Positions 47,518 through 58,624 of a stretch of 64,000 nt of DNA are shown here, in pieces. The notes below the pieces were generated by a model that saw nothing but the letters and a program-made list of their open reading frames with translations, made no database searches and was not told the origin of the DNA. The translations under genes and the position numbers were made by a program. Every line of letters begins with the position of its first letter. Position 1 is the stretch's first letter. This DNA comes from Phymorhynchus buccinoides (lineage: Eukaryota; Mollusca; Gastropoda; Neogastropoda; Raphitomidae), in assembly GCA_017654935.2 (NCBI GenBank), contig CM065682.1, forward strand, positions 77,514,080-77,578,079. The letters run 5' to 3'.

Positions 47518-48089
47518 TTAAAGGGGCACCCTGACGGATGAGGTTTTGCAAGAAACACGTCGAGATCACCAGAAAGACAGCCTTTTCGAGGATCGGAACA
47601 CTCACTTTGTTCTGGTTTCCTATAAATTAATGCGTCAAAACGGCGATTCCTCCTTGGTGGAGATGCCGGAGAGAGTAGCCATTTTGGATGGGGTGGGTGG
47701 AGATCACTCATTGTGGTTGAAACGTTTTCATTTTTTGTAGTGCAGTAAAAAAAAAAAAAATGGAGCTTTTCCTTTGTTGTGAGCGAAAATCCTTTAGATA
47801 ATCTGTATAACTTTTTTTTTTTAAAGAAAAAAAGGCTTGTATTGCGAACATTTCGTGCTAACGATTTGGTCTAAACGCAGGCGGCCATTAGAAAAGAGAC
47901 GACACACGCCTTCTCTTTGGGTGAAAGAATTCGACTTCCAGCACCTCCGCCAAGGAGGAATCGCCGATTTGACAGTTTGATTTCTAGGAAACCAGAGCAA
48001 AGTGAGTGTTGCAATCTCTGTAAAGGGTGTTTTCCTGGTGTTTTAAACGTGTTTCTTACAAAAACTCATCCGTCAGGGTGGCCCTTTAA
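47518..48089. mobile_element. TTAA MITE with about 150-bp terminal inverted repeats
   Basis: TTAAAGGGGCACCCTGACGG at the left matches the complement of CCGTCAGGGTGGCCCTTTAA at the right. The similarity continues about 150 bp inward (CACTCACTTTGTTCTGGTTT, GGCGATTCCTCCTTGG). Confidence 0.85.
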
Positions 48090-48857
48090 AGACTGTACCA
48101 GTGTGAAATGCTTACATTAATGTTATTCTATTTATTACATCATTCATAATTATCGTTAAAACGTATACGTGCCCCCCCCCCCCCCCCCCCCCCCTCTCTC
48201 TCTCTCTGTCTTTCGTTCCGATTTTAATTAATCTATTCAAGACGCACTCGATCTCACAAGTTAAGGCCCCCCCCTTTTTTTTTTTTAGAAAATAGATATT
48301 TGGCAATGCAAAATGTTACATTTTCCTGGAATAAAACATTTCATTTTTCTATTGATCTTTTTTAAATATATAATTTGATTTAAAAGTTAATCTCATTATT
48401 TTGTCTTTCGATACGGAACAATGAAACGTCGAACAAAAAAGTAACTTCAACTGTTTTTTTAAACCAATGAAACGGTTCAACGCACCCAGTTAACATTAAG
48501 TGCTGCAAAAGTTTTCAAATCCCACGTGCAAAACGTGCTCTCCCTAGAGGGGGTGTATGAGAAATAGCTTTTTTTCAGCTCACTTTTGGTTGAACAGCAG
48601 GCAATGGCGGTGCTCGGAGTCTGTGCAGGTAGGGCCTAAAGCCTAATTTAAAATTCTGCCAAGTTGCTAAGATGTGCACATTTGAATCGCGTAATTTAGA
48701 TGATTTGATTATTTTTCTTCCGTCTTTGTTGAATATTTTGGATGATACTCGACTGTAGGCTTTTCTAATCCATAATTCAGATTTGTCCGGGTTTGGGTTT
48801 TTTCCACCATGCAGACGACACGTGCCGACGTGGTGGTAAGTTTGCTGATTTTTTACA
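48090..48857. other. Unassigned sequence
   Basis: Poly-C then CT tract at 48171-48206 and a C/T tract near 48265. No gene seen. Confidence 0.5.
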
Positions 48858-49109
48858 TTAACCCTTTCACCGCCAATGTCGCATTTCTGCAACACCCATG
48901 TCACTAAAAGGCATCAAATCAGGGCCTGTTATCTGAAGACCTTATTTTCTTAATTTTGGGAGGCAAGGATAGGCCTAATGTTATGCATTTCACATGGAAA
49001 TTCCCAATACTGCAGATACATTTTTATTTCTACTCTACAGTTTAATGGGGGAGGGGGGGGGGGGGGGGGGGGGCTGCACCAAAACAATGGCTGGCGGCGA
49101 AAGGGTTAA
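48858..49109 (+). mobile_element. TTAA MITE, family 2
   Basis: TTAACCCTTTCACCGCCAAT to GGCTGGCGGCGAAAGGGTTAA, with a poly-G run inside. Same family as 6466, 26184 and 53293. Confidence 0.87.
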
Positions 49110-49498
49110 AGCAACTTGAAGACGGAAACATTAGGGGGAAAATCACCACCGAAGTTTTTGATAGCCAGACTAAAAAAAAGTAAGCTCGAAATAGTTTATT
49201 TAAAAGCCAGAAGCTATGAAAATTGGGTTTTTTCATAATCAGAGATTTGCGCCGGTGCGCCCCTGGATGGTCAATGGTGTAAGATTTCGAAAGTGAACGT
49301 CATAAGAGCCGTTTAGGAATGGCTTGTAGGGTTAACAAAAGGCATGAACTGAAAGGAGCTGAGAAAAGCTACTGTGGATCTTTCATCAGATGACTTGTAC
49401 CCACGTACATATCCGGCCACAAGGAGCGCTCCATAGTATGGGAGACCGCCATCTTAGTCAGTAACTTTGTTTGAAAAATGCCCGATCGATGCTGTTTA

Positions 49499-49615
49499 AA
49501 TTCTGATCGCTTGTTTGGCTAAGGAACATAAATTGTTGTTTATACCCTGGTTGGTTTGTTCAGCCCGTCGTACATGGCGAAAGCCGATACGCGACGTTAA
49601 ACTGAACTTCCATCC
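49499..49615 (+). mobile_element. U2-headed SINE, insertion with identified empty site
   Basis: Same element as 53831-53956 (GGTTTGTTCAGCCCGTCGTA, GCGACGTTAAACTGAACTTC) with a shortened head (GATCGCTTGTTTGGCTAAG). Flanked by TGTTTA at 49493-49498 and 49616-49621. The R2 copy at 7490-7680 has one TGTTTA and no insert. Confidence 0.85.
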
Positions 49616-49688
49616 TGTTTACACACAAATCTGACTAAGATGGCGACACTTTCGTTGGAAGGGTCGAGATGCGCACGCAGGTGGGCGG

Positions 49689-49920
49689 TGTCGCATGAAA
49701 ATAGGTAGCTCGTAAAAATAAGTAGCTCGCTACCTATGACAGTGTGTATTTGCGACATTGAGCATGAACCACAAATTTCACTTTTTTTCTAGGGTTAGGG
49801 ATAGGGTTAGGGTTAGTTAAATGGTTAAAGTAAAGAAAAAGTGAAATTTGCGGTTGTCGCAAATACAGACTCATAATAGCGAGCTACTTATTTTTACGAG
49901 CTACCTATTTTCATGCGACA
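49689..49920. mobile_element. Long-TIR MITE with interstitial telomere-like core
   Basis: Ends TGTCGCATGAAAATAGGTAG and its complement. The inverted arms continue with CTCGTAAAAATAAGTAGCTC and, further in, AAATTTCACTTTTT. The core has AGGGTTAGGGATAGGGTTAG. Flanked by GGCGG on both sides. Confidence 0.87.
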
Positions 49921-49960
49921 GGCGGGAGCCATACACAATGGAAACAACCCTGTTGTAATG

Positions 49961-50798
49961 TACATCAATGCTGGATGTCTAACCCGAAAATGAACTTTAC
50001 TAAAGTCTTTAGTAAAATAAATGCAGGACAATGAAGAAAAACCCCACCAAAAACATTAAAAAGAACGTGCAAATTGTGCTATTCAAATTTAGAAAAATAT
50101 ATACAAGCACGCACCACTACATTGAGTGCACACACAAGTAAAACACAATACCATTACTTTTGCAGTGGATCGGGGTTTTTTCTCTCAAATAGTTGCATTT
50201 AAGATTATTTTAAAAATAATACAAATCAAAACCAATCTTCCATGTTCTTTTTTGGTTGTTCTCTCTTCACATTTTACAAATAGGGCAACCTTATTACTTT
50301 TTTTGCGTTTGAGATCAAGACATGCATATGTGATATATTAAGCTAATTAGAATCTAAGAACCATTTTGTTTTTAATCATTTGTTCACAGTGTACGCAAAA
50401 GCTCAACTCAACTTAACAGAACATTATTCTCTCCCCCAAAAGAGAAATTCATCGTGGCAACACTTAAACCAAACATATTAGAAATGACAATCAATATTCA
50501 AAGCATGCTAAACACAAAATTCAGGAAATAAAAAGTTACGGAAATAACATTTTAGTAGGTTTTAATTTACTCATTCGAATGCACAAATCCGTTTAATGTA
50601 ATGTCTTTTCACAATTCCTCAAACAATGCCAACCTCGAAACCCAGACATAAGTAAAACTAAACAAAGCAAAGCAACACGGGGGTGGGATGGGGGTGTTAA
50701 CGGAGAGGAGAGAGGAGGCACTTTTTTCGGCTTGCAGGCAGTAATTATTTGTGCTCATTGGAAACCTAGACTTACACCTTCATTTTTGGCCAACAATG
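49961..50798. other. AT-rich unassigned sequence
   Basis: No gene or repeat recognised. 50700-50765 resembles 51090-51155 (CTTTTTTCGGCTTGCA, GCTCATTGGAAAC). Confidence 0.5.
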
Positions 50799-51015
50799 CT
50801 CGAAACCCACACAGAAACACTTACCTCGAACCCTGAAACCCACACAGGAACACTTACCTCGAACCCTGAAACCCACACAGAAATACTTAACTCGAACCCT
50901 GAAACCCACACAGAAATACTTAACTCGAACCCTGAAACCCATACAGAAATACTTACCTCGAACCCTGAAACCCACACAGAAATACTTACCTCGAACCCTG
51001 AAACCCACACAAAAA
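50799..51015 (+). repeat. 33-bp minisatellite
   Basis: Six to seven copies of a unit with CTCGAACCCTGAAACCCACA. Because 33 is a multiple of 3 both strands stay open, but no flanking coding signal exists. Confidence 0.92.
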
Positions 51016-51494
51016 ATACAAAACAAAATGAAAGAACGCGTTGGCTTCAGTAGGGCGGGCCGAGAAGGGTGGGTGGGTGGGGGGCGGTGGCAATGGAGAG
51101 AGAGGAGGCACTTTTTTTCGGCTTGCAAACGGCAGTCATTTCTGCTCATTGGAAACAAACCTATAACTCACTTTGTCGGTCTGTCCGTCGGTCCACAATT
51201 GTCGCACGCCACAAACGATTGCGAATCCGCGCTAGTTTTTGCTAGGGTTTGTTTTTCTTTTCTTCTTTACAAAGGCTTCTTGCCTTGGTTTTGGTACAAA
51301 GTGGGATTCTGTGGAAATAATTCCTGGCACAGTTTTTGTGTTTTTTAAGAATTTGGCCAGATGTTTTTGTCGGAAGTCGGTGTTTCCTGAACCACTTTGT
51401 GGGTGAAACCATGAATTTCCGGCACTGACCTGTCAGAACGACTTCAGCCTTGCCTGTCATTGCTCGTCTGGTCTCTTTTGACTGGCCATTGATC

Positions 51495-51585
51495 AGCGAC
51501 TGAATACTAATAATAATAAAAATGCATAGTTTTATAGCACCTATTCTCAGTAAGGGCTCTAAGCGCTTTACAAAACATTTACATT
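51495..51585 (-). mobile_element. CR1-like LINE 3' tail, minus strand
   Basis: (TAA)n followed by ATAGCACCTATTCTCAGTAA and GGGCTCTAAGCGCTTTACAA, the reverse of the other tails. The CA-rich stretch at 51660-51860 is probably its 3' UTR. Confidence 0.65.
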
Positions 51586-51878
51586 GATTAATAAGAAAAC
51601 ATCAAACAATAAATATTAAACAAGAAAACAAACAACCAAAGAGCTAACGCGAAGTAGCCTTGCACACCCACACCCACAACACACCACCACACACTGTCAG
51701 GACACACACGTGTACACGCGATTGCACACACAGACAGACGCACGAACACACACGCACGCACGCCCACACACCCAGATGCATGAACACACACACACGCACG
51801 CGCGCGCGCGCGGACAAAAACAAACCTAGAGCGCACGCATCCACGCACAAAAGCAGCCCATTCTTCACACAGACATTA

Positions 51879-52545
51879 CTAGGAACAACAAAAAAGTTTC
51901 CCAAAATGTAGGGAATCAGAGTCGGGATACAAGACAAGTTTAAGTTGAAGAAAATTTGAAGAGGTTAGTGCTGAATAATTTGTATCATCAACAACTTCAA
52001 CAGAATCAATTTCACCATCGTCGTCATCATCACCACCACCACCATCTGTATCACCAGCATCATCAACAGCTTCGTCTACAGAATCAGCTTCACCTTCATC
52101 GTCATCGTCATCATAACCACCACCACCATCTATATCACCAGCAGCATCACCAACAGCTTCACCGTCTACATAATCAGCTTCACCTTCATCGTCGTCAATG
52201 TCACCACCAGCAGCATTCTCGCCATCACCCTTACCGTCATGATCATCATCACCAGCAGAATCTTCGATGACGAGTGCAGCAGCAGCAGCATGAGCAACAT
52301 CAGCAGCAGGTGGAGGCGCATCAGCAAAAGTGTTGCCATGCCTGTTGGTCTCAGAACAGTTGGAAGTGGAGACAGAAGCGTGTGTGTGTTGGGAAGCGGG
52401 GCGTGGATTGCGGGGTGTGGAATGGATGACTGGGGATGGAACCGTGAGGTCAATGACAGTGCTTGAGTGGTGCTCTTTTTGGTGCGGCAAGACGAAATGT
52501 CTTCTTGGTGGAAGAAAATCCCTTCAGAGCACGTTCTGAAAACAA
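51879..52545 (-). other. Candidate exon encoding an acidic repeat protein
   Basis: A minus-strand open frame without an ATG, next to an acceptor-like TGTCACTTGTTTTCAG that ends near 52540. The predicted chain has a Pro/Thr/Ser start (DLTVPSPVIHSTP), then Ala-rich and Asp/Glu/Gly-rich repeats (GEADYVDGEAVGDAAGDIDG). The long open frame is partly explained by GATGAT/GGTGGT codon repeats. A stop lies in frame just inside the putative acceptor. Function unknown. Confidence 0.25.
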
Positions 52546-53292
52546 GTGACAATGACCCTTTTGTCAGTGAGAGACAGACGACATGCAGCTTTCTGATGCA
52601 AACAAGACAGAGAAAAAGACCGAAAGTCACTCGGAGACAAGATTAAGATTAGATTATTCAAGATTAAATAGAGACAATTAAATCAAAAACTCTGTTTCAC
52701 CAGGTTTCTGGTTTAAGCGCTCAGGGGTTTCATCCGGTTTCGGGTTTCAGGCACACCGAAACAAAACCCATAAAAATCCAACCCAACCAGTAATGAGCTA
52801 AACAGATGGGAGAAAAACACAACCTGAACCAGCACCAGGTTAGCTTACAGAGTATTTCACCGGTCATGGTATATCATATCATATATATCAGAGGTACGGC
52901 ATAATATAGGCTTTGATAGCCTTTTGCCTGCTCTTTCAAGTCTTTCATATTTGGATTTTGTTTTCTCTGTTTCGGGCGCAACAAAGCGCGGCACCGTATT
53001 GCTTCTTACAATTAAATGATAGACAAACATTGTCTGGAAGCTATTATCCTCCCACTGCCTATCTAACATGTAAAAACTGAGTGTTCCAATTTAGCCTACA
53101 GTCTAAAGTGCTGGTTCCGGCAACGTAGCCTATTGGTTTTTGTTGGTGGTGTTCTTTGTTGTTGTTGCTGTTTGTCGTTTTTATTTGTTTGTTTGTTTTC
53201 ACGTTTGTTGTTGCTGAAGTGAAGTGGGGCTTGTTTTTCCCTGGCTGAACAGGGGAGGGGGGGGGGGGGGGGGGGGGGGGGTAAAAAAAATC

Positions 53293-53536
53293 TTAATCCT
53301 TTCACTGCCAGCCATATTTCAGCCAAAAATGTCCATTAAATTTATCTGGGTAGATAACAAAATCCATCTGCAGTATTGGAGATTCTTCTGTGACATATAT
53401 AAAATAAGGTCTATCCTTACTTCCCAAATAAAACAATAGGGTCTGTGGATAATAGACCCCAATTTGATGCCTTTTTAGTGACATAGGTGTTAATCACTGT
53501 GGTGTTAAAATGCTACTTTGGCGGTGAAAGGGTTAA
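53293..53536 (+). mobile_element. TTAA MITE, family 2, complete copy
   Basis: TTAATCCTTTCACTGCCAGC to TTGGCGGTGAAAGGGTTAA. A poly-G run lies just upstream at 53256-53281. Confidence 0.88.
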
Positions 53537-53585
53537 CCCAGTGCAAGCAGTAGGTCTTATAAATTATATCTTTCTGTTACTCAGT

Positions 53586-53693
53586 GTTAGGAGCGTGAGG
53601 CCTCCGACGGTTCCGTCACGACTATCGTCAGAAGTGGCGCCTGCGACGGATCCAGATCCAGAAGCGGCCCCTGAGTTCAGCATGCCTGGATGA
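53586..53693 (+). other. Candidate terminal exon, weak
   Basis: TATATCTTTCTGTTACTCAG resembles a strong acceptor. The next 34 codons in one frame read VRSVRPPTVPSRLSSEV.. to EFSMPG and stop at TGA, with coding-like GC-rich composition. No upstream exon was found; it could be the tail exon of a gene whose other exons I cannot see, or chance. Confidence 0.25.
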
Positions 53694-53830
53694 CGTTTGA
53701 CCTCAAAGTGACACCAATCATTGATAAGTCAAGTGTGTGTGTGTCTGTCTGTGTGTGTGCGCGTGCGTGTGTGTGTGTGTCTGTGTCTGTCTCTGCCCTT
53801 GTCTCTCTTTTGTTTAGTCTGTCTGTCTCG

Positions 53831-53956
53831 GATGGAAGTTCAGTTTAACGTCGCGTATCGGCTTTCGCCATGTACGACGGGCTGAACAAACCAACCAGGG
53901 TATAAACAAAAATCTATGTTCCTGAATCACTCTTAGCCAAAAGGCCGAGAAGCGAT
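53831..53956 (-). mobile_element. SINE with U2 snRNA-derived head
   Basis: Read on the minus strand from 53956, the first 26 bases equal nucleotides 1-26 of U2 snRNA as I remember it (ATCGCTTCTCGGCC... to ...TTTTGGCTAAGA). A body follows, shared with 49499-49615 (TATACCCTGGTTGGTTTGTT, GGCGAAAGCCGATACGCGAC), ending CTTCCATCC. Flanks repeat AGTCTGTCT, a possible target-site duplication in low-complexity DNA. Confidence 0.82.
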
Positions 53957-54009
53957 CAGTCTGTCTCTGCCCTTGTCTGTGTGTCTGTGTCTGTCTGTCC
54001 TTGTCTCTC

Positions 54010-54010
54010 T

Positions 54011-54068
<58 letters not shown>

Positions 54069-54259
54069 GTGTGCGTGTGTGTGTGCATGTATGTGTGTGT
54101 GTGTGTGTGTGTTTCGCTGTTTCTCTGTCTCATTGTCTACCTCATTATCTCTCTCTCCCCCCCCCCCCCCCCCATGTGTGTGTCTGGCTCCGTTAGTTCG
54201 CCTCTGTATCTGTTCTGTTTCTGTTTTGTCTTCGTCTCTCTCTGCCAGTCTCTCTCTCT

Positions 54260-54302
<43 letters not shown>
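54010..54302 (+). repeat. (GT)n, poly-C and (CT)n tracts
   Basis: GT 54016-54110 with GCGC inside, poly-C 54157-54173, CT 54245-54300. Confidence 0.96.
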
Positions 54303-54305
<3 letters not shown>

Positions 54306-54519
54306 TATATCTGTCTTTCTTTTCTGTCTCTGCCTCAGTTTCTCTGTCTCTCTGAGCAGTGCTCATTGTTCTAACTGTAAAGGTAGATAATAACCTGACC
54401 AAAAATCAAACCTTTCAACTCTTGTTTGTTATGGATTACCTCTCTTCAGGTTACGTGTTAGAAATGAGTGTGTAGAGCAATATTTACACACCTCACAGAT
54501 TACTCCTATTTTTTGTTGC

Positions 54520-54780
54520 CTATCTGTCGTTTCCGACAATGACTGCCAGATAGCAGAGGGGGCAGCTGCTATTCCGGCGGGCTGGGCTACAATTTGTTCA
54601 CAGTGGAGAAGCCTTGCCCAGGGTACATCCCCACTCTCGGCCAAAGGGATTTGAGGACGAGAGTTGGCGTTGGGGAAGGTCCCCAAAGGCCAACCAATCC
54701 CATTGGCTGCAGCTCTAGAGCCGGAGCAAATGCCCCCCTAGTTAGAGGGTCATAGTCTTCCACGAAAGACTAGGCTGCAC
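54520..54780 (+). repeat. Dispersed repeat fragment
   Basis: TTCCGACAATGACTGCCAGA and GCGGGCTGGGCTACAATTTG resemble 5795-5860; continues with GGAGCAAATGCCCCCCTAGT. The next 100 bp holds a duplicated GATATTCCAATA..TCATATATAGTACA motif. Confidence 0.55.
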
Positions 54781-55329
54781 ATTGATATTCCAATAATGTA
54801 GAGAATCATATATAGTACAACTCATTTACTATTGGCCCTTTCTAAGCTGTACCGTGATATTCCAATACTCTAGGAAATCATATATAGTACATCTCTCATT
54901 TATCATTGGCCCTTTCCACAGGCTAATGTCAAGCAGCTATAAAAGCCATTTGAGTAAAAGGCCAACGTTAACAATATAATAGCAAAACTATCTGTATTGT
55001 TAAAAAAAATCGGGACTTTACTGGTGTTGCACTGCCTTCGGGCATTGCCTCCAGTGTCGTTCCCACCATCTTTACATCTACTAATGTCCCATATGTGTGT
55101 GTTCCAGACCGGAGGACGTTAAACAGATTTAGTACTAGGCCAAGAGCACCTGCCTAGGGGCAGTGCATATAACTCGTTTATAGAAGTCCCTGGGAAGAAG
55201 GGGGAATAGAGGGGGGGGGGGGGGGGAGCAGGAACTCTTCCATATTTTTTTCTTTGCCTTCATGAGAGGAGAATCTGTTGACCCCCCAAAAAAGCAATCT
55301 GATTAACTGTTTCTATTAGTAAGTGCCCG

Positions 55330-55382
<53 letters not shown>

Positions 55383-56087
55383 TAACAATAACAATGTTTT
55401 ATTCTTGTGTGTGGAGGGGAGATATTTTTTCGCTGTAAAGATAGTCATTGACCCCTCCAAAAACAAAATTTGATCAGCCCCTTTCTGTCTCTAAAAAGTG
55501 TGTGTGCAAGGTGCAAGTGTGCGTGTGTGTCTGCGCGTGTGCATGCATATGTTAGTATGCGTGTGTATTTTGTGTGTGTATGCGAGTGCGTGCGTATGTG
55601 TGCTTGTGGGACATGGGTTTGCTGTAGATCTCTAATTTGCTGTTTTATTATTAAGGGGAGGGGGGGGGGGGGGGGTCATAGATGATATTATCCACGATTA
55701 GCCTCATAACCGAGAATAAACAGATGTGATGATCGCTTCTCTTTTTTCTGTGAATTTGTGTGCATGACAACGTGCGCGCGCATGCGTGCGTGTGTATGTG
55801 TGTGTTAGTGTGTGTATGTGCGTGCGTGAGTGTGTGTCTGCGTGTGTGTGTGTGTCTGAGTGTGTGTGTGTGTGTGTGTGTGATGCTGAGAAATAGTGGG
55901 CGTGCGTATGTGCTTATTTTTGGGGGAAGTGGATGGTTGCACACACCAAATAAATATGTGTGATCCATGATGATGATCACATCTTTATTGTGTGTGGTTG
56001 TATGGATGACGTTGCTATCGTAATGGTGCACCGTGCGGTTAGTGTTGGTTGTTCATTGTGCTTTCTGTGCGCTTCATGACTGATGCT

Positions 56088-56590
56088 CATACACCAGCTT
56101 CACACGGTATGAAAATGTCACTACACCAAACACTAGGTCACACAGAAACCCAGACATTTTTGTATCAAACAACAACACTAAAAACGCTCTTGAAAATGTC
56201 CATCTTAGTTTTTCATACAGACAAAAGGTTGTGACAGGGAGTGAAAAAAAACACCCGAGGGTTGCCTAAAAAGGGGGAAAAGAAAAAAGACAAAGAAAAA
56301 AAAAAAAAAAGAAGGAAGAACGAAAGAAGAAAAGGAAAGAAGAAAAAGAAGAAAAGGAAATAAGAAAAAAAGAAAAAAAAAAAGAAAACGAAAGAAAAAG
56401 AAAAAGAAAGATGAGGTGGTGGAGTGATGAAAAACATGACGAGTCCATGTTCCTTGTGTTTTCTATACCCATTATGTAATTATTTTTGTAAAAAAGTATA
56501 AGTATTGCAGTAAAGGTTGTTAGTGAATGATACATCTTTATTGTCCGTTCAAGGATCAGGCTTGATAGTTCACGCATTGTGTGTGCACGC

Positions 56591-56633
<43 letters not shown>

Positions 56634-56930
56634 ATGTAAGTTGAGTAATAATGTATATTGCATGCGTGTTTGTGTGGGGTTTGATGGAAGACCATTGCTT
56701 TATGGTTGTTGGGCTTTGTTACTTTTGGAGGAGAGCACAGTGATCATATAACAATGTAACAGTTATCACATATCTTCATGTCCCATATGTTCCTTTGAGA
56801 TCGGGAGGACGTAAAACATTAATTATTATCACATATCTTTATGTTTTTGTAGGTGTGTGGACATTGTCTTCAGTGTGGGAGTGGGAGGGGGGAGGGGTGT
56901 GTCAAGTGAAGTCAAAATGGTATTTATTGT
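56088..56930 (+). repeat. Direct duplication copy 1 (partner 58625-59450)
   Basis: Near identical to sequence about 2.54 kb downstream: TACACCAGCTTCACACGGTA, a GAAA-rich tract, then GATGAGGTGGTG, GTATATTGCATGCGTGTTTG and GGGAGGACGTAAAACATTAA. Confidence 0.92.
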
Positions 56931-57232
56931 CGGTGTGTGTGTGCGTGTGTGTGTGTGTGTGTGTGTGCGTGCGTGCGTGCGTGTGCGCGCGCGCGCGCAA
57001 GCAAGCAATAACAATGACAATATGTTTTATTCGGTCTTTTCAAAGCCTTTTGGCCCATAGGGACACAAAAGTGGAAAGCAACCATTACGCAAAAACTATG
57101 AAGACATCACAAAACACGAACTTTCGAAAAAGTGTGTGTGTGTGTGTGTGCGCGCGTGCGTGCGTGTGTATGTTTGTGTGTGTGCGTGCGTGAGTGTGTG
57201 TATGTGTGCGTGCGTGCGTGAGTGTGTGTCTG

Positions 57233-57273
<41 letters not shown>

Positions 57274-57575
57274 TGTTTGTGATTGAGAGAGATACTGGGC
57301 GTGCGTATGTGCTTATTTTCGGGGGAAGTGGGGAGTGGATGGTTGCACACACCAAATACATATGTGTGATGCATGATGATGATCACATCTTTATTGTGTG
57401 TGGTTGTATGGATGACGTTGCTATCGTAATGGTGCACCGTGCGGTTAGTGTTGGTTGTTCACTGTGCTTTCTGTGCGCTTCATGACTGATGTTTTTGTAA
57501 AGATAAAAGGTTCATAATGAATGACGCATCTTTATTGTCTGTGTAAGAAGGTTTGATCGATGACACAATGATTTA

Positions 57576-57756
57576 CAGTGGAACCACTCTTTTAAGACCT
57601 CGAAAAATCACCCCAAATAAGGTCTTAACTGGGAGGGAGTTGTATAAGGGAGGTAATGTTGATACAAAGAAGGGCAATGTCTCATAGAAGTAGGTCTTAA
57701 GTGGGAGGGAGTCTAATAAGGGGGGGGGGGGAGGTCTTATTAGGGAGGTTCCACTG
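57576..57756. mobile_element. Tc1/mariner-type MITE
   Basis: 181 bp flanked by TA, with TIRs CAGTGGAACC..TTAAGACCTC and GAGGTCTTATTAGGGAGGTT-CCACTG. A TA target and CAGT ends fit Tc1/mariner; the class is inferred. Confidence 0.82.
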
Positions 57757-58076
57757 TATCTTTGTTGTATGTTTGTGTGGGATTTGATGAAGAATATATC
57801 TTTTTTTTCAGTTTTGTTTTCTTGAGTAGGCTAATAATATATCTTTATTGTGTGTTTGTGTACGATTTGATGGAGGGTCATTGCTTTATGGATGGTTTCG
57901 GTTTGTTAGTTTTGAAGGAGAGGTTACACATACAGTACCGTACATAATAAATGTGTTGTCATCATTATCGTATATCTTTTGTTTTGAATGTGTGCATGTT
58001 TTAGGCAGATATGTTTGTGTGGTCACTGATTTCACTGTGTGGTTAAGAGTGGGAGTGTGTGTGTGCCTCTGTGTGT

Positions 58077-58322
58077 GTGTGAGAGAGAGAGAGAGAGAGG
58101 GGGGGTGGAGAGAGGGAGAGTATGTATGTATGAGAGAGAGAGGGAGGAGAGGGAGAGTATGTTATTGTGTGTCTGAGAGAGAGAGATGTGTATGTGTGAG
58201 AGAGAGGTGTGTGTATGTGTGAGAGAGAGAGAGAGAGAGGTGAGAGAAAGAGAGGGATGTGTGTGTGTGTGGAGAGAGAGAGAAAGGAGAGAGAGAGATG
58301 GAATGTGTGTGTGTGTGTGTGC
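58077..58322 (+). repeat. GA/GT compound microsatellite
   Basis: Alternating GAGA and GTGT blocks with GGGAGAGTATGT units. Confidence 0.93.
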
Positions 58323-58624
58323 ATCTTGAAAAGAGAAGGTTAGGATGATGGGTGACATAAAATAACTGTGGGTGTTGTTGTTTTTTCCCAAATAGGGGAG
58401 TGGGCGAGTGGGGAATGACACACAGAAAATAAATGTGTGATGCATCATGATGATCACAAATCTTTATTCTGTGTGGTATGGGCAACATTGTTATTGCATT
58501 AGCTTAGTGCTTTATGGAGGGGAAATGAGTGAAAGAATAATTCTGTGCTTGATATGAGACTAGTTCAGGTACGCGCACGCGCCCGCGCACACGCACACAC
58601 AACATACTTACGCGCACTCACACG

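Larger units (their letters stand above)
49385..49960 (+). repeat. Dispersed repeat R2, composite copy with two insertions
   Basis: Homologous to reverse-complemented 7490-7680 once the SINE at 49499-49615 and the MITE at 49689-49920 are removed. Confidence 0.82.

Noticed and set aside
49790..49820. True telomere or subtelomere
   Set aside because: Only a few imperfect TTAGGG units, inside a MITE with TIRs and target-site duplication.
50751..51158. Repeat protein ORFs (ETHTEILTSNP on one strand, VWVSGFEVSIS on the other)
   Set aside because: A 33-bp minisatellite stays open in both directions by arithmetic; no start, splice or codon evidence.
56213..56592. Phe/Ser-rich minus-strand ORFs near 56.3 and 58.9 kb
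   Set aside because: Translations of a GAAA-rich tract inside a duplicated repeat.
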